A DNA stretch of 64,000 nt, from positions 50,305 through 114,304 of the forward strand of contig JANJVQ010000022.1 in the NCBI GenBank assembly GCA_024710005.1, given 5' to 3'. Source of the stretch: Paludibacter sp. (GTDB taxonomy: Bacteria; Bacteroidota; Bacteroidia; Bacteroidales; Paludibacteraceae). A program made the position numbers and the translations under genes. This document shows positions 1 to 7,498 of the stretch, piece after piece; position 1 is the stretch's first letter; each line of letters starts with the position of its first letter. The notes under the pieces are model-generated. The model saw nothing but the letters and a program-made list of their open reading frames with translations. It searched no databases and was not told the origin of the DNA.

Positions 1-531
1 TACATGTAGCCCGACCCGCTTTGCAGCGGTTTCTAAATGCTCCCACTTTGCGATATTTTTTTTCTGCAGAAAGACCATCTCCCTGATCTCACGGAGAAAG
101 GAAATTGCTTTTTCATTATTCTGCATTTGTGCCGCTTTAAAAGCAATGGAAGGAGGATAAGAAGAATTCAGCGGGTCTTCCAGCCAAACATCACCATCGA
201 TGGGCATATCGTAATAAAGACTTGCCTCATCCCAGTGGCGGGCCACGTCAGAAGGCTGACTGATGCCTCCCCCGTTGTAACTCCAATCGGGCAACAAACC
301 ACCCATTCTGTATTCAATTTCAACGGTGTTGCCATATTCCAGCTTCAGTTTGCGCAACTGTGGCTCTATGCCCCAACACGATGAGCAGATAGGGTCTGTG
401 TAGTAAATAACCTTCACCGGTTTTTTTGTGAAGGTTATTTCATGGTTAACCGCATCCTCCTCCTTATCAGCAGGTATTTCACACATACCTGTTTCCAGGT
501 CGCACAATAAGGGATTATTCTTCTCTGTCAT
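1..531 (-). CDS. DsbA-family (FrnE/YjbH-like) thiol oxidoreductase, partial
   Basis: This gene runs off the left window edge, so it is absent from the ORF track; 177 codons are visible. Translation of the minus strand gives an ATG at 531 (MTEKNNPLLCDLETG), then after about 40 residues a thioredoxin-fold start VKVIYYTDPICSSCWGIEP. The C-x-x-C motif CSSC followed by WG and EP is typical of the DsbA-like FrnE/YjbH (SpxH) group, which act as cytoplasmic dithiol proteins or protease adaptors. Later segments (YRMGGLLPDW, PSIAFKAAQ, REIREMVFLQKK) fit that family. There is no signal peptide. The start lies 13 bp after the yceI stop, so the two are probably cotranscribed. The N-terminal extension with two extra Cys is unusual. 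The exact role is unknown. Confidence 0.8.
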   Translation of the reverse strand, partial: MTEKNNPLLCDLETGMCEIPADKEEDAVNHEITFTKKPVKVIYYTDPICSSCWGIEPQLRKLKLEYGNTVEIEYRMGGLLPDWSYNGGGISQPSDVARHWDEASLYYDMPIDGDVWLEDPLNSSYPPSIAFKAAQMQNNEKAISFLREIREMVFLQKKNIAKWEHLETAAKRVGLHV

Positions 532-544
532 TATGGCTATTTCG

Positions 545-1087
545 TTATGCTTGTTTTACAAATTGCACTTCGCCGGCGATTTTCACTTCATCACTCACCA
601 ACACACCACCGGTTTCTAAGGCTGCATTCCAATTCAGCCCCCAATCCTTACGGTTTATTTTTCCGCTAAAAGAAAATCCAGCTTTTATATTTCCCCAGGG
701 ATCTTTATTGGTTCCGCCAAACTCAACATCAAGCAACACCTCTTTACTTACGCCTTTAATAGTAAGCAATCCTCTGAGTTTATACTCATCGTCGTCCACT
801 TTTTTAAAATCAGTGCTTTCAAAAGTCATTGCCTGATGATTTTCTACATCGAAAAAATCAGCACTTTTAAGGTGGTTATCTCTGTCGGTGTTATTGGTAA
901 AAATTGACGAAGTTTCGATGCTTACTTTAACAGTAGCATTTTTAAAATCTTCATGATCAATTTCGGCGGTAAAGTTTTTAAACTCACCTTTCACATTGCT
1001 AATCATCAAGTGTTTTACTTTGAAGGTAAGTTCACTGTGTGTCGGGTCAAGTACCCATTTTGCTGCGTTATTTTTTACATTTTCCAT
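545..1087 (-). CDS. YceI family lipid-binding protein
   Basis: A 180-residue protein covering a whole YceI domain, an eight-stranded lipocalin-like barrel that binds isoprenoid or other amphiphilic ligands. Seen directly: the opening WVLDPTHSELTFKVKHLMISNVKGEF, the central RDNHLKSADFFDVENHQAMTFES and the closing GRINRKDWGLNWN-like strand are the family's characteristic blocks. It has no signal peptide, unlike the periplasmic E. coli protein, so it is probably cytoplasmic. A -7 box TATCTTTG lies about 30 bp upstream, so it may have its own promoter besides reading from the AraC gene. It is followed closely by a DsbA-like gene. The ligand and physiological role cannot be told from sequence. Confidence 0.93.
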   Translation of the reverse strand: MENVKNNAAKWVLDPTHSELTFKVKHLMISNVKGEFKNFTAEIDHEDFKNATVKVSIETSSIFTNNTDRDNHLKSADFFDVENHQAMTFESTDFKKVDDDEYKLRGLLTIKGVSKEVLLDVEFGGTNKDPWGNIKAGFSFSGKINRKDWGLNWNAALETGGVLVSDEVKIAGEVQFVKQA

Positions 1088-1116
1088 TTTCTGATTGTTT
1101 TATATTGTTTACGATG

Positions 1117-1124
1117 CAAAGATA
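1117..1124 (-). promoter_or_regulatory. -7 promoter box upstream of yceI
   Basis: TATCTTTG matches the Bacteroidota -7 consensus TAnnTTTG and lies 30 bp before the yceI start. No clear TTTG is present at the expected -33 position. Confidence 0.5.
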
Positions 1125-1175
1125 CAACCCGACAAAAAGCTGTGGGTAATAGTTTTCAGAAGAAGGGTTGTAATT

Positions 1176-2006
1176 TTACGCAATAAGGTTTTGCATCTCA
1201 TCGCGAAACTCGGATGGTGTTTGCCCCGATTTCTTTTTAAAAACATTGGAAAAGTACGATTTTTCGTTGTAACCCAGCTCAAAACCAATTTCGGAAATGG
1301 ATTTATTTGTGCTGGCGAGCAGATTCTTGGCTTCGGTAAGTTTTCGGGTTTCAATTATCTCCGAAACGCTTTGATTCATTATCTTCTGGCAAATCAGGTT
1401 CAGGTTACGGGATGACATGAATAATTTTTCGGCATAAAATTCAACGCCCAGCGGTCGGCGAAAGTTATCTTCCAAAATTTTCAGAAAGTTTACAAAGGTT
1501 TCGTTTTGTATGATGTTGTTGGTATTGTCATTTTCTGTGAGTTTTTTTCTTTCCGACTCAATCATGATAAACAGAACGCTTAACAGATGCCTTACAATTG
1601 ACAAATCAGGTGTTGCACTTTTCATTTCCTGGTCGATGATTTCGCACATGGCGCTTAACCGGTTGAAACAAGTGTCGGTCTGCAATACCTGATTGGCATT
1701 GTTGTGGAAACTATTGTATAGCTGAAAAATAGTTTCGGAAATAAATTCACTTTTAAAACGCAACACCCACATATCAAAATCACCATGTTGCAATTTGGTA
1801 ACAACCCGGTGCGCTTTCCCCTTTGCGATAAAACTAACCAATGGAGCCTGAACGGTATCAGCTTTAAAATCGATAAAATGTTCCAGCTCGCCCTTTATAC
1901 CCACGATCAACTCTTCAAAATCGTGTATGTGCGGCTCATCAGGCATGGCTGCAATTTCGTTTGCCCTTGCCGCATCAATTCTGAATATGCTAAAGAGTTG
2001 ATTCAT
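1176..2006 (-). CDS. AraC family transcriptional regulator
   Basis: The protein has an N-terminal cupin-like sensory half (PHIHDFEELIVGIKGELEHFIDF, with the usual H-x-H and E) and a C-terminal double helix-turn-helix of the AraC/XylS type (LASTNKSISEIGFELGYNEKSYFSNVFKKKSGQTPSEFR). The ORF track opens it 14 codons earlier; I prefer the ATG at 2006 (MNQLFSIFRIDAARANEIA) because the extension is hydrophobic and unlike family N-termini. The inducer is unknown. The yceI gene follows after 88 bp on the same strand and is the most likely target, with the DsbA-like gene behind it. No promoter consensus was recognised upstream. Confidence 0.92.
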   Translation of the reverse strand: MNQLFSIFRIDAARANEIAAMPDEPHIHDFEELIVGIKGELEHFIDFKADTVQAPLVSFIAKGKAHRVVTKLQHGDFDMWVLRFKSEFISETIFQLYNSFHNNANQVLQTDTCFNRLSAMCEIIDQEMKSATPDLSIVRHLLSVLFIMIESERKKLTENDNTNNIIQNETFVNFLKILEDNFRRPLGVEFYAEKLFMSSRNLNLICQKIMNQSVSEIIETRKLTEAKNLLASTNKSISEIGFELGYNEKSYFSNVFKKKSGQTPSEFRDEMQNLIA

Positions 2007-2134
2007 GAATATGAAGTATAGAAGTAATTTAGTTACATTTACTAACATCAGCAGATTCGGAATTGTTTAAATTTTTCTGTTAGATGCATAACTTTTCGAG
2101 TATGTTATTTAGTGCACCGTGAGAAACAGAATAA

Positions 2135-2383
2135 CTTATCCCAGAAAACAGAGATTTAATCACATTCGTTAGCAGTGATAAAAACAATTTAACCGCGCCA
2201 AACAGATGTTGTTATAATTATTTACCATCGGGCATTTCAGCTTTAGAACTGACATCCAAAAATTTAGAATACAAAACAGAATTAGAAGCTGTTACAGACA
2301 AAACAGGACTTGAGTTCAGCGAGAACAGTATCTTGTTAACGATAAAACAGGACTTTGCTGAAGATAGAACACCATCTATCTGA
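2135..2383 (+). pseudogene. Possible 3' remnant of a coding sequence
   Basis: A plus-strand frame stays open for 82 codons up to a TGA but contains no ATG, so it is missing from the ORF track. The predicted peptide looks protein-like rather than random (RCCYNYLPSGISALELTS, then NLEYKTELEAVTDKTG and SENSILLTIKQDFAEDR). I do not recognise the family. The best reading is the C-terminal relic of a gene whose 5' part has been lost, close to the repeat array that follows. It could also be chance in a region of moderate AT content. Confidence 0.35.
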
Positions 2384-2458
2384 AAATAGATGGGCATCTA
2401 ATGTCAACAAGTTAGGCATCTACCGTCAACGAGATGGACATCTCCGTTAGGATGTTGA
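2372..2458. repeat. Array of 14-bp dyads with 22-bp period, downstream of histidine kinase
   Basis: An 8-bp-arm hairpin (CCATCTAT/ATAGATGG) leads into three 14-bp units at 2387, 2409 and 2431, an exact 22-bp period. Units 1 and 3 are perfect dyads (TAGATG-GG-CATCTA and GAGATG-GA-CATCTC); unit 2 is imperfect. The 8-bp spacers begin ATGTCAAC, CCGTCAAC. The architecture (14 + 8 bp) equals that of the larger array at 3869-4036, although the half-site is inverted (AGATG..CATCT here, ACATC..GATGT there). Confidence 0.7.
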
Positions 2459-2482
2459 TTTTTCTGATTCTGGGAGCACTTA

Positions 2483-3637
2483 CTATGTAACATTAACCGG
2501 CAACGTAAATATAATCTCACTTCCTTTCCCCAACTCAGTTTTTATATGAATTTCGCCACCGTGTTTCTCGACAAATCTTTTGCAAAGCAACAAACCAAAT
2601 CCGGTACCTTTTTCGTTGGCTGTTCCCCGGGTTGAATGCATTTGTGTTGTATCAAATAGTTTGGATAAAACCTCGGGTGCGATGCCAACACCATTATCAG
2701 AAACTGTTATACTAACATCAGCATGGTTTTGTTCTGCATAAATATTGATATTTCCACCCTCAGCGGTGAATTTCAGGGCATTCGAAATCAGGTTGCGCAA
2801 AATAGTATTCAACATATCAATATCGGCAAACACCTTAATCTTTTCTGTTACAGCATTATTAATTGTTATGTTCTTTTCAGCGGCATTTGGAATGAATAAT
2901 TTCACAAGCTCATCGCAACATAATTTTAAATTAATTTCTTGGGGATCAAATGGCAATGCACCCGATTGCGACCGAGTCCACAACAAAATGTCTTCCAACA
3001 AATTAAATGCGTTAATGGCAGAACTGTTCACTGCTGTTATCAGTTTTTCAATCATATCCATATCATACTGACGGAGATCGTTTACCAATAAATCCAAACA
3101 GCCCAGTATCGAATTAAAAGGACTTCTTAAATCATGTGCAAGGATTGACATTAACGTGTCTTTATTGGCGTTTAATCTTTGAAGCTCTGCATTTTTAAGT
3201 TTTATATCTTCTTCAGTCTGCTTACGGGCGGTAATATCATCAATAATCCCGGTCCAAATAATATCCCGATTTTCAAGTATGCGGGGAGTTGATTTAAATT
3301 GTACCCAAATAATGCTACCATTAATTAAAAAACGGCCTTCCCACACAAAAGGCGTTTTTTTCAAATTAGCTTCTACATTTAATCTTGCAAATTCAGCCTT
3401 ATCAGATTCAAAGATTAAAGTACTAATAATGCCGGGGTTCCTTAAATAAAGAGATTTGTCCAACTGAAGTATTTCACAGAAGCGATCATTTACATATTCG
3501 ACGATGTATGGTGTGTCATGTGAACCAACCCATTTATCTTCAATCAAAGACACATCATGATAAACCCGCAACCGGTATACTCCGGATGGCAGTGTATTTG
3601 CTAAATCATCGTATAATCCATGTTCCAGTTTATGCAT
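2483..3637 (-). CDS. PAS domain sensor histidine kinase (orphan)
   Basis: A 384-residue soluble kinase. Residues about 40-135 form a PAS domain ending in the PAC-type stretch WTGIIDDITARK. A short helix leads to the phosphoacceptor H-box (ILAHDLRSPFNSILG) and then the HATPase domain with N-box (NLISNALKFTA), G1 (DNGVGI) and G2 (GTGFGLLLCKRFVEKHGG). No membrane segment, receiver or HTH is present and no response regulator gene lies nearby, so it is an orphan cytoplasmic sensor. The signal is unknown. Both flanks carry 22-bp-period dyad arrays, which makes this locus unusual. No good -7 box is visible just upstream of the start. Confidence 0.93.
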   Translation of the reverse strand: MHKLEHGLYDDLANTLPSGVYRLRVYHDVSLIEDKWVGSHDTPYIVEYVNDRFCEILQLDKSLYLRNPGIISTLIFESDKAEFARLNVEANLKKTPFVWEGRFLINGSIIWVQFKSTPRILENRDIIWTGIIDDITARKQTEEDIKLKNAELQRLNANKDTLMSILAHDLRSPFNSILGCLDLLVNDLRQYDMDMIEKLITAVNSSAINAFNLLEDILLWTRSQSGALPFDPQEINLKLCCDELVKLFIPNAAEKNITINNAVTEKIKVFADIDMLNTILRNLISNALKFTAEGGNINIYAEQNHADVSITVSDNGVGIAPEVLSKLFDTTQMHSTRGTANEKGTGFGLLLCKRFVEKHGGEIHIKTELGKGSEIIFTLPVNVT

Positions 3638-3805
3638 TGTTGTGATTTGTTTTCAGGCTTATACATTATCCTTTAATTTTATTCTCTGCATTAGAGATTT
3701 CGGCTTACAAACTTAAAAATAAAATCTGATATGATTAATTCATGCAGGATATTTTTTCAAAAAGTTCTTTATCACAAAAAATAATCAACCGTAAATGCAT
3801 TTTAC

Positions 3806-3857
3806 GCCCTACTACTTTGCGTTTTATGTAGGGCAGTTTTCAAAAAAGTGCCCTACA
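3806..3857. repeat. Overlapping alternative hairpins (GCCCTAC / GTAGGGC)
   Basis: TGTAGGGCA (3827-3835) and TGCCCTACA (3849-3857) form a perfect 9-bp inverted repeat with a 13-nt loop. A third copy, GCCCTAC at 3806-3812, could pair with the same central arm instead, giving two mutually exclusive hairpins. Confidence 0.6.
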
Positions 3858-3868
3858 CTTTGGTCCAC

Positions 3869-4036
3869 AAATAAACAATGTACTGTTTTCACATCAACGA
3901 TGTACTGATTATACATCGCTGATGTACCGATTATACAAGCCCGATGTAAGAACCGTACATCACCGATGTAATTGTTTTGCATCGCCGATGTAAATGTTGT
4001 ACATGGCTGATGTAATTTTTCAGATGCTCTGCATAA
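3869..4036. repeat. 22-bp period array of ACATC-N4-GATGT dyads
   Basis: Six clear 14-bp units start at 3891, 3913, 3935, 3957, 3979 and 4001, exactly 22 bp apart; degenerate units sit at 3869 and 4023. The consensus is ACATCRCCGATGTA, a near-dyad, and the 8-bp spacers are AT-rich and variable (ctgattat, ccgattat, attgtttt). The period equals about two helical turns, so bound proteins would lie on one DNA face. A 14-bp repeat with 8-bp spacer is far too short for CRISPR, and 22 is not a multiple of three, so it is not a protein repeat. Confidence 0.85.
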
Positions 4037-4113
4037 CGCTAAATTTTGCAAGCAAGTTTACCGGATATTAATGTTCGCTACCTACGGAAGCTTTTCCAAG
4101 AAATACAGCTTCA

Positions 4114-4148
4114 CTATTCGTTTTCCGCTTTCCATTTTCCGCTCTCCG
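4114..4148. repeat. Heptamer array A, abutting recD-like stop
   Basis: Five in-register heptamers (CTATTCG, TTTTCCG, CTTTCCA, TTTTCCG, CTCTCCG). The array ends at the base before the helicase stop codon (4149-4151). Reading with the gene, the purine-rich strand (GCGGAAA-like) is the coding strand. Confidence 0.85.
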
Positions 4149-5543
4149 CTAACCAACGTAATTCACCAAAAATACGTTTTCCGTAGCCCTCGTCAGTGCC
4201 GTGTACAGCCAACGATAATAATTGCGGTCGATTTCGGCATCGGGCATCATACCCATATCAATAAAGACTTTCTTCCACTGACCGCCCTGGGCTTTGTGGC
4301 AGGTGACTGCGTAGGCGAATTTTACCTGCAAGGCATTCAGGAATTCGTTTTCGAACATCTGTTTGTAGCGTTCGCGTTTGTTTTTGATGTCGGCATAATC
4401 TTCGGCAACGGCTTCGAAGAGTTTGCGACTCAGTTCGGCAGCTTGTGCAGGTGATTCGGATTGCAGACTTTCGAGCCATACCCGGGCATCGATTTCCCAG
4501 TCGAAATCAAGTGAACGCAGCGTGAGGTCGACAAACCGGAATCCATACATTTCCCTGAATTTGCGGATGCGGACCACTTCCACGATGTCTCCGTTGGCTA
4601 TAAAGTCAATTTCTTTATAAGGCTTATTCCAAAAATAGTTGTTACGCGTAATCATCAACAAGTCACCGTTCGAAATCTCTTCTTCCCGCATCATCACCCT
4701 TCCCCGGATACCATTGTTATACATATTGGCTTTTTTGTTAGAACGGGTAATCACGATGGTATCCTCCACTCCCACGCCGTCGTATGACTGTTGCACTTCG
4801 TCCACCAAATCCATTCCGCTCAACGCCTTAATATCCGTGAATTTTGATAATTTCAGCCTGGGCATAGCCGATGTTAATTCGTCTTCCAGGGCTTTTCTCA
4901 ACAGGGTGGCATTATACAGGATGCCGCTTTCTAAGGCTTGTCGCACCACCTGCGTGAGGGTGAACTCCGTAATTTTCAGTCCGTAACCCTCCAGCTTGTT
5001 TTTATCGAGCGCCGGACTGCTTTCCTGCATCACCGGAGGAAGCTGAGCCGTATCGCCGAGCAACAGCAGACTGCAATCAGCGCCATTATAGACAAAACGA
5101 ATCAGGTCATCGAGCAGAAAGCCCGTACCAAATTCGGTGTCACCACCCGTGTTGGAAATCATGGACGCTTCATCGACAATGAAAAGGGTGTTGGTATGCA
5201 GGTTATCGGCCAACTGAAATTCGCTTTCAGCCATGGATTTCTGCCGGTATATCTTCTTGTGGATAGTGAAGGCCGGAAAGCCGGCATAACTGCTCAGCAC
5301 CTTGGCAGCACGGCCGGTCGGCGCCAACAGCACCGTTTTCTGTTGTAGCTTGTGCAGCGAACGCACTAAGGCGCTCACAACGGAGGTCTTACCTGTTCCG
5401 GCATAACCCTTCAACAGAAAAGCTTTCTCCACAGCCGGGTCGGTCATGAAACCGCCCAACAGCCTGATCAACTCATGTTGCTGCTCCGTGGGTTCAAACG
5501 GAAGCTCCTTCGTGATAATATCGTACAAATAATTACCTAACAT
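4149..5543 (-). CDS. RecD-like ATP-dependent DNA helicase (UvrD_C_2 type)
   Basis: A superfamily-1 helicase of about 464 residues. Visible motifs are Walker A (GYAGTGKT), the motif II equivalent (VDEASM), the Q/motif III region (LLLGDTAQLPP), a motif near IV-V (IVITRSNKKAN) and the C-terminal UvrD_C_2 signature (YAVTCHKAQGGQWKKVFIDM, then YTALTRA). It lacks the long N-terminal part of RecD2 and matches the short helicase common in Bacteroidota. The role in recombination or repair is inferred from the family. I moved the start to ATG 5543 (MLGNYLYDI), because the track's extension is not family-like. A -7 box TACTTTTG ends only 4 bp upstream, suggesting a leaderless mRNA. It is divergent from kduI. 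Confidence 0.9.
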   Translation of the reverse strand: MLGNYLYDIITKELPFEPTEQQHELIRLLGGFMTDPAVEKAFLLKGYAGTGKTSVVSALVRSLHKLQQKTVLLAPTGRAAKVLSSYAGFPAFTIHKKIYRQKSMAESEFQLADNLHTNTLFIVDEASMISNTGGDTEFGTGFLLDDLIRFVYNGADCSLLLLGDTAQLPPVMQESSPALDKNKLEGYGLKITEFTLTQVVRQALESGILYNATLLRKALEDELTSAMPRLKLSKFTDIKALSGMDLVDEVQQSYDGVGVEDTIVITRSNKKANMYNNGIRGRVMMREEEISNGDLLMITRNNYFWNKPYKEIDFIANGDIVEVVRIRKFREMYGFRFVDLTLRSLDFDWEIDARVWLESLQSESPAQAAELSRKLFEAVAEDYADIKNKRERYKQMFENEFLNALQVKFAYAVTCHKAQGGQWKKVFIDMGMMPDAEIDRNYYRWLYTALTRATENVFLVNYVG

Positions 5544-5547
5544 CGTA

Positions 5548-5555
5548 CAAAAGTA
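5548..5555 (-). promoter_or_regulatory. -7 promoter box of recD-like gene (probably leaderless)
   Basis: TACTTTTG fits TAnnTTTG and is separated from the ATG at 5543 by only 4 bp, so transcription would begin at or next to the start codon. No TTG was found at the -33 spacing. Confidence 0.45.
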
Positions 5556-5576
5556 TAAAAAATATCGTTTTGATAA

Positions 5577-5607
5577 TTGGTAAACCAATTTATTTGGGTT
5601 ATCTTTG
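5577..5607 (+). promoter_or_regulatory. kduI promoter
   Basis: TTG (5577-5579), a 20-bp spacer and TATCTTTG (5600-5607) match the Bacteroidota sigma-ABfr consensus. Transcription would start near 5613, so heptamer array B lies in the mRNA leader. Confidence 0.75.
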
Positions 5608-5619
5608 CGATTGAATCGT

Positions 5620-5682
5620 CAGACGCCGGACGCCGGACATCAGACGCCGGACGACTGGAGACTGGTGACTGGAGACTGGAGA
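5620..5682. repeat. Heptamer array B in kduI leader
   Basis: Nine strict heptamers: five CAGACGC/CGGACGC-type units, then four CTGGAGA-type units, with no break in the 7-bp register at the switch. The array ends 16 bp before the kduI ATG. The same composite order occurs in array C before kduD. Confidence 0.9.
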
Positions 5683-5698
5683 CATTAAAAGAAAAAAT

Positions 5699-6541
5699 AT
5701 GAAAACAAATTATGAAGTTCGTTATGCTTCCCACCCGGAAGATGCAAAACATTACGACACAGCTCGTTTACGTAAAGAACATTTAATCGAGACATTATTC
5801 GCGGCTGATGAGGTGAATATGGTGTATACCCTGTACGACCGTTTGGTTGTAGGTGGCGCCATGCCGGTTAAAGAAGCATTGAAACTCGAATCTATCGACC
5901 CGTTGAAATCTGATTTTTTCCTATCGAGAAGAGAGTTGGGCATGTTCAACGTGGGTGGAGCAGGTAAGGTTGTAGTTGAAGGAGAGGTATTTGAACTGGG
6001 TTATAAAGAGGCGCTTTATGTTGGCGCAAGCAACCGCAACGTGGTTTTCGAAAGTGTGGATGCTGCTAATCCGGCCAAATTTTATTTCAACTCGGCACCG
6101 GCACACCGCAACTACCCCGACCGCAAAATCACCAAGGCAGATGCCATCGTGATGGAGCTGGGCTCTTTAGAGACCGCCAACCACCGCAACATCAACAAGA
6201 TGATGGTTCGCGAGGTAGTAGAAACCTGTCAGCTGCAAATGGGCATGACCGAACTGAAAACCGGTAGCGTTTGGAACACCATGCCGGCACATACGCACAG
6301 TCGCCGCATGGAAGCATATTTCTATTTCGAAGTGCCGGAAGGTGAAGTGGTATGCCACTTTATGGGCGAACCCACCGAAACCCGCCATATCTGGATGCAG
6401 GGCGACCAGGCCGTGATTTCTCCCGAATGGTCGATTCACTCCGCAGCAGCTACCAGCAACTACACCTTTATATGGGGTATGGCCGGTGAGAATTTGGATT
6501 ATAGCGATCAGGATTTCAGGAAACATACGGAGTTAAGATAA
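5699..6541 (+). CDS. kduI: 5-dehydro-4-deoxy-D-glucuronate isomerase
   Basis: KduI (EC 5.3.1.17) isomerises 5-keto-4-deoxyuronate to 2,5-diketo-3-deoxygluconate in the cytoplasmic breakdown of unsaturated uronates from pectin and similar polysaccharides. The 280-residue length is normal. The start MKTNYEVRYASHPEDAKHYDTARLR, the block FFLSRRELGMFNVGG and the zinc-binding cupin motif MPAHTHSRRMEAYFYFEV are diagnostic. It is followed by kduD after a heptamer array of about 75 bp. A promoter with both boxes lies about 90 bp upstream. No transporter or lyase gene is in the window, so the uronate source is not shown here. Confidence 0.97.
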   Translation: MKTNYEVRYASHPEDAKHYDTARLRKEHLIETLFAADEVNMVYTLYDRLVVGGAMPVKEALKLESIDPLKSDFFLSRRELGMFNVGGAGKVVVEGEVFELGYKEALYVGASNRNVVFESVDAANPAKFYFNSAPAHRNYPDRKITKADAIVMELGSLETANHRNINKMMVREVVETCQLQMGMTELKTGSVWNTMPAHTHSRRMEAYFYFEVPEGEVVCHFMGEPTETRHIWMQGDQAVISPEWSIHSAAATSNYTFIWGMAGENLDYSDQDFRKHTELR

Positions 6542-6544
6542 TAA

Positions 6545-6614
6545 CAGACACCAGACACCAGACACCAGACGCCAGACGCCAGACGCCAGAAGACTGGAGA
6601 CCGGAGACTGGAGA
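6545..6614. repeat. Heptamer array C between kduI and kduD
   Basis: Ten in-register heptamers start 4 bp after the kduI stop. Seven are CAGACAC/CAGACGC/CAGAAGA units, followed by three CTGGAGA-type units. The array ends 16 bp before the kduD ATG. Its architecture copies array B. Confidence 0.92.
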
Positions 6615-6630
6615 CATAAATAAAAAAAAC

Positions 6631-7410
6631 ATGAAACAATTTGATTTAACAGGAAAAATCGCCATGGTAACCGGGGCATCTTATGGCATCGGGTACGCGT
6701 TGGCAACCGCATTTGCAAAGGCAGGTGCTAAAATAGTTTTCAACGACATCAACCAGGAAATGGTTGACAAAGGACTGGCTGCTTACAAGGCGGATGGTAT
6801 CGAAGCATACGGTTACGTGTGTGATGTTACCGACGAAGATGGCGTGTATGCCACTATTGCTAAAATCAAAGAAGAAGTGGGCATTATCGATATCCTGGTA
6901 AACAATGCCGGTATCATCAAACGTATCCCCGCCATCGAAATGTCGGCGAAAGATTTCCGTCAGGTTATCGACATCGACCTGAACGGTCCGTTTATCGTAT
7001 CGAAAGCCGTTGCACCAGGCATGATCGAAAAGGGAGGCGGTAAAATCATCAACATCTGCTCCATGATGAGTGAACTGGGACGTGAAACCGTTTCGGCTTA
7101 TGCATCAGCCAAAGGTGGTTTGAAAATGCTGACCAAGAACTTAGCCTGCGAATGGGCTGAATACAACATCCAGGTAAACGGCATTGGTCCGGGTTATATT
7201 GCAACGCCACAGACAGCGCCTTTGCGCGAACCGGGACATCCATTTAACGACTTCATCATAGGAAGAACACCGGCTGCACGCTGGGGAACACCTGAAGATT
7301 TGCAGGGACCGGCTGTGTTCTTAGCTTCACCGGCATCCGACTTCGTAAACGGTCATATTTTGTATGTTGATGGAGGAATCCTGGCTTATATCGGCAAGCA
7401 ACCGAAATAA
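6631..7410 (+). CDS. kduD: KduD-type short-chain dehydrogenase (2-deoxy-D-gluconate 3-dehydrogenase / gluconate 5-dehydrogenase)
   Basis: A classical 259-residue short-chain dehydrogenase. The Rossmann motif TGASYGIG lies near residue 15, NNAG near 90, the catalytic Ser in the SMMSELG segment, and Y-x-x-x-K as YASAKGG. The end FVNGHILYVDGG is typical. Next to kduI it most likely reduces 2,5-diketo-3-deoxygluconate to 2-keto-3-deoxygluconate (EC 1.1.1.127), though gluconate 5-dehydrogenases are near-identical in sequence. Expression is probably from the kduI promoter through array C. Substrate specificity is inferred from context. Confidence 0.92.
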   Translation: MKQFDLTGKIAMVTGASYGIGYALATAFAKAGAKIVFNDINQEMVDKGLAAYKADGIEAYGYVCDVTDEDGVYATIAKIKEEVGIIDILVNNAGIIKRIPAIEMSAKDFRQVIDIDLNGPFIVSKAVAPGMIEKGGGKIINICSMMSELGRETVSAYASAKGGLKMLTKNLACEWAEYNIQVNGIGPGYIATPQTAPLREPGHPFNDFIIGRTPAARWGTPEDLQGPAVFLASPASDFVNGHILYVDGGILAYIGKQPK

Positions 7411-7498
7411 GTATTTCAATTTGAACCAGATGTATCTGGAACTTCATGATAGTTTTAAAAAAAACTAAAAAACAGTTTTTATAAAAAACGAGTTCGGT

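Larger units (their letters stand above)
2007..2482. other. Intergenic region with decayed ORF and 22-bp dyad array
   Basis: No intact gene. The region holds an 82-codon open frame without a start codon (2135-2383, plus strand), a hairpin and a short array of 14-bp dyads (2372-2458). Each is listed separately. Confidence 0.7.
3638..4113. other. Intergenic region with hairpins and 22-bp dyad array
   Basis: No gene supported. The ORF track's 75-aa minus-strand frame (3824-4051) is only a reading through the repeat array. Contents are the inverted repeat at 3806-3857 and the array at 3869-4036. Confidence 0.7.

Noticed and set aside
37-384. 115-aa plus-strand ORF at the left edge
   Set aside because: Antisense to the partial DsbA-like gene, whose CSSCWG motif is convincing.
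3869-4036. CRISPR array
   Set aside because: Repeat of 14 bp and spacer of 8 bp are far below CRISPR sizes, and no cas genes are present.
3824-4051. 75-aa minus-strand ORF through the dyad array
   Set aside because: Its sequence is just the translation of 22-bp repeats, whose period is not a multiple of three; no start signal or family resemblance.
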